From assembly GCF_037975245.1 (NCBI RefSeq), contig NC_092577.1:30905398-30969397 (forward strand): a DNA stretch of 64,000 nucleotides, in the 5' to 3' direction. Under the pieces are notes generated by a model that saw nothing but the letters and a program-made list of their open reading frames with translations, had not been told where the DNA came from and searched no databases. Below, piece after piece: positions 61,755-64,000 of this stretch; position 1 is the stretch's first letter, and every line of letters begins with the position of its first letter. The translations under genes and the position numbers were made by a program. Source of the stretch: Apostichopus japonicus (Eukaryota; Echinodermata; Holothuroidea; Aspidochirotida; Stichopodidae).

Positions 61755-62119
61755 CAAGGGTGGGCATCCTACGGCCCGCGGGCCACATGTGGCCCGCCAG
61801 TGATTTTTTATGCCCTGTGAGATGTCTCAAGAAAAAGAAAGAAAAAAAATCTAGTTTACATCATCACAAAAAACGAGCTAGCTGCTTAGAATTTATCGGC
61901 ACTAATGATGCTGTCAGGTAGGCCTAATTATCCCCATTATTTATCAACTGTACTGTATTGACATTATGTTTTGTGAATACAGATTAAGTACACACAACTA
62001 TTGCTTGAAAGTCCTCGGAATCAAAGGTTTGAAATCAACAGCAGGTCGTTAGGTGCGGCACAGTCAATTTTTAACCCCTTATATCTGGCCCATTCATTCA
62101 AAAAGGTTGCCCACCCCTG
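61755..62119. mobile_element. hAT-like element, 365 bp, in GCLC intron 2
   Basis: Ends CAAGGGTGGGCATCC and GGTTGCCCACCCCTG, with an exact 8-bp duplication CCTTACAC (61747-61754 and 62120-62127). The first 45 bases (ACGGCCCGCGGGCCACATG) resemble hAT/Charlie-type ends known from many animals. Confidence 0.9.
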
Positions 62120-62403
62120 CCTTACACGATCTCAGCAACGAGTCTGTTCTCAGTCCAAATTATCCATTCACAATATAGGTTTGTCAAATTGTCAATGTGA
62201 GTCAACAAATGCTGAAGCCTTGTCCCTACTGTACTTTATTTTATTATATCTATTTTTTTTTATGTTAAGTAGCCTTGCAAACTAATTAGGCACTGTTTTA
62301 GTGCTATACTTTTACTTTCATTAAATTTCATTGCTCTGATGTACTAGCTTTTATTCTGAAACCTGCAAATTGACATTTCTCTGACAGATGATTAACCGTG
62401 TTT

Positions 62404-63076
62404 TATGGAAGCTTAAAAGTGCCATCAACATAAGAAAAACTTTGCCTCATTAGTTGACATTTTTCAGTAACTTGTGTAGAAGATGATATCTTATCAAAAA
62501 TCAGAAAATGTTGGATTGCTCAGTTGATTTAACTGAACAATTGAACATTTTACAGAAAATGTTGAGTTGACGAGATACCATAAGTTGTCAATTAAACATT
62601 TTGCAGAAAATTGTTCACTTGCTCAGTTGGAATGAAGTGAACAATTGAACATTTTGTAGAAAAATGTTGAGTTGATGAGATACCATAAGTTGTCAATTAA
62701 ACATTTTGCAGAAAATTGTTCACTTGCTCAGTTGGAATGAAGTGAACAATTTAATATTTTGCAGAAAAATGTTGAATTGACTAGATATGATAAGTTGTCA
62801 ATTGAACATTTTGCAGAAAATTGTTCAATTACTCTGTTGGAATGAAGTGAAAAATTTTACATTTCTCAGAATTTTTTTAAATTGACAAGATCTGATAAAT
62901 TGTCAGTTAAAAAATTTTGCAGATAATTGTTGAATTGCTTAGTTAAAGCAACTGAGCAATCCAACATTTTCTGATTTTTGATAAGATATTATCTTGTTAT
63001 CTAAAAAATTTACTGAAAAATGTTGACTTATTGGGGCAAAGTTTTCTTATGTTGATGGCACTTTTAAGCTTCTATA
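62404..63076. mobile_element. Foldback element, 673 bp, with long inverted arms and internal hairpin repeats
   Basis: Arms of about 140 bp at each end are near-perfect inverted copies (GAAGCTTAAAAGTGCCATCA and CAGAAAATGTTGGATTGCTC landmarks). The centre (about 62537-62960) is a tandem array of about 104-bp units, each made of two 52-bp halves. One half holds ATTGTTCACTT...AAGTGAACAAT, a perfect 11-bp hairpin stem. A possible 6-bp duplication GTGTTT flanks it (62398-62403 and 63077-63082). No ORF. It lies in GCLC intron 2. Confidence 0.8.
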
Positions 63077-63437
63077 GTGTTTGGACATATTTAATGGGTA
63101 CTATACAGTTTTATAGTGTATATATGTACAGGTATATCACATAGAGTAGGTTTTAAATTTGATCAAACAGTTTTAAATTTTAGAGTATCATAGACTTTTT
63201 CCATATGGAACAGTTTCTGCCAGAATGCATAGAAGTGGATGCATACATGTACTGTACCTCCCAAAGGCCATGTTTTGCTGCATCCATTTGCTGATTGATA
63301 CCATAAATCAGTCTTTCACTTTAAGGCTATACATGTATACATATTATAACAGGCAAGATAATAGCAGGATGACTCAGCAAAGTTCACCTCTTCTCTCCTT
63401 CACTGTGTTGATGCATTGATGTGTGCATATACTGTAT

Positions 63438-63461
63438 GTATGTGTGTGTGTGTGTGTGTGC
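63438..63461 (+). repeat. (TG)n microsatellite
   Basis: A short TG dinucleotide run in GCLC intron 2, preceded by TGTATGTA. Confidence 0.9.
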
Positions 63462-64000
63462 ATGAAAAAGTCACTTTGGCCAGGTGTTGAAAGGTTTGTT
63501 TGTGTTTGCAGAACACAAACAAAGAATTTTCTTAATCTCTTTGGGGGCTTTATGTCATCTGTAAGAGGTATACTTTTTTGTTGGGTCACTGAATGCAAAT
63601 TTGCATACAGTTTACTTTAGGCCCTATAGTTAATACACTAAGGATCAATATTTCAGTGCATTCCATACAAGATTTTTGAACGAAACGAAACAAAACTCTA
63701 GGACTTCTCTGTTCTGCTGAATATATTCCCCATCGAGGACCACATTCCATTCTATTTTTGTCACTTTTGACATTGTTCAGCCTTTTCATATACACGGTGA
63801 AAACATTGTTATAATTTAAAAATATGCTTGTTTTGTTACTTTTAATTTTACCTAGTAGCAACTTCGCAGAATCTTTGCACCGTCATGCTATAGAGTAGTT
63901 CTGAGAATCACATGTTTACGTGTTAGGCAATGCTTTACCACATGTGTGACCCTGATGGTTTTTGTCAGCTTCCAGTAACCTTTGACCCTGGTAGTTTTTG

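Noticed and set aside
60031-64000. Search for GCLC exon 3
   Set aside because: No stretch encoding the expected TLWRPEYGSYMIEGTPG region was found; it must lie beyond the window.

Overview
This is nuclear DNA from an animal: genes are split by GT/AG introns, the background is AT-rich, and short interspersed elements, foldback and MITE-type DNA transposons, minisatellites and microsatellites are dense. The mix of tRNA-headed SINEs, a LINE 3' relic and many small TTAA-flanked or 8-bp-TSD elements suggests a marine invertebrate. My best guess is an echinoderm, perhaps a sea cucumber. That is an inference and nothing here proves it.

Three protein-coding loci can be supported. (1) Near 11.4-11.6 kb on the minus strand is the first coding exon of an unidentified acidic protein. 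I could not find its later exons. (2) From 44.8 to 52.9 kb on the minus strand is a complete nine-exon FBXW2 gene, encoding an F-box/WD-repeat substrate receptor of an SCF ubiquitin ligase. All nine exons join in phase to give 495 residues. (3) From 58.0 kb on the plus strand are the first two coding exons of GCLC, the glutamate-cysteine ligase catalytic subunit of glutathione synthesis. The rest of that gene runs off the right edge. FBXW2 and GCLC are divergently arranged with about 5.1 kb between their start codons.

The 33 kb between the first exon and FBXW2, and everything left of 11.4 kb, holds no gene I can support. It does hold clear repeat structure. There are at least four families of TTAA-flanked inverted-repeat elements, with copies at 13.5, 46.8, 34.8, 43.1 and 49.6 kb and one of 1.77 kb at 22.35-24.12 kb. 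Four insertions have perfect 8-bp target-site duplications (9.9, 37.8, 41.9 and 61.8 kb). There are three tRNA-derived SINE families, two striking palindromes (32.7 and 38.4 kb), and a 673-bp foldback element with internal hairpin-forming repeats (62.4-63.1 kb) inside GCLC intron 2. Tandem repeats with units of 25, 24, 36, 48, 49, about 107 and 109 bp are also present.

I found no operon-like system, CRISPR array or obviously new multi-gene machinery. The most interesting gene-level observations are an N-terminal extension of FBXW2 supplied by a separate first exon, a partial tandem duplication of FBXW2 exon 5, and one non-consensus donor site whose phase nevertheless fits. The most interesting non-genic observations are the foldback element, the 1.77-kb TTAA element and the nested hAT-in-SINE insertion.
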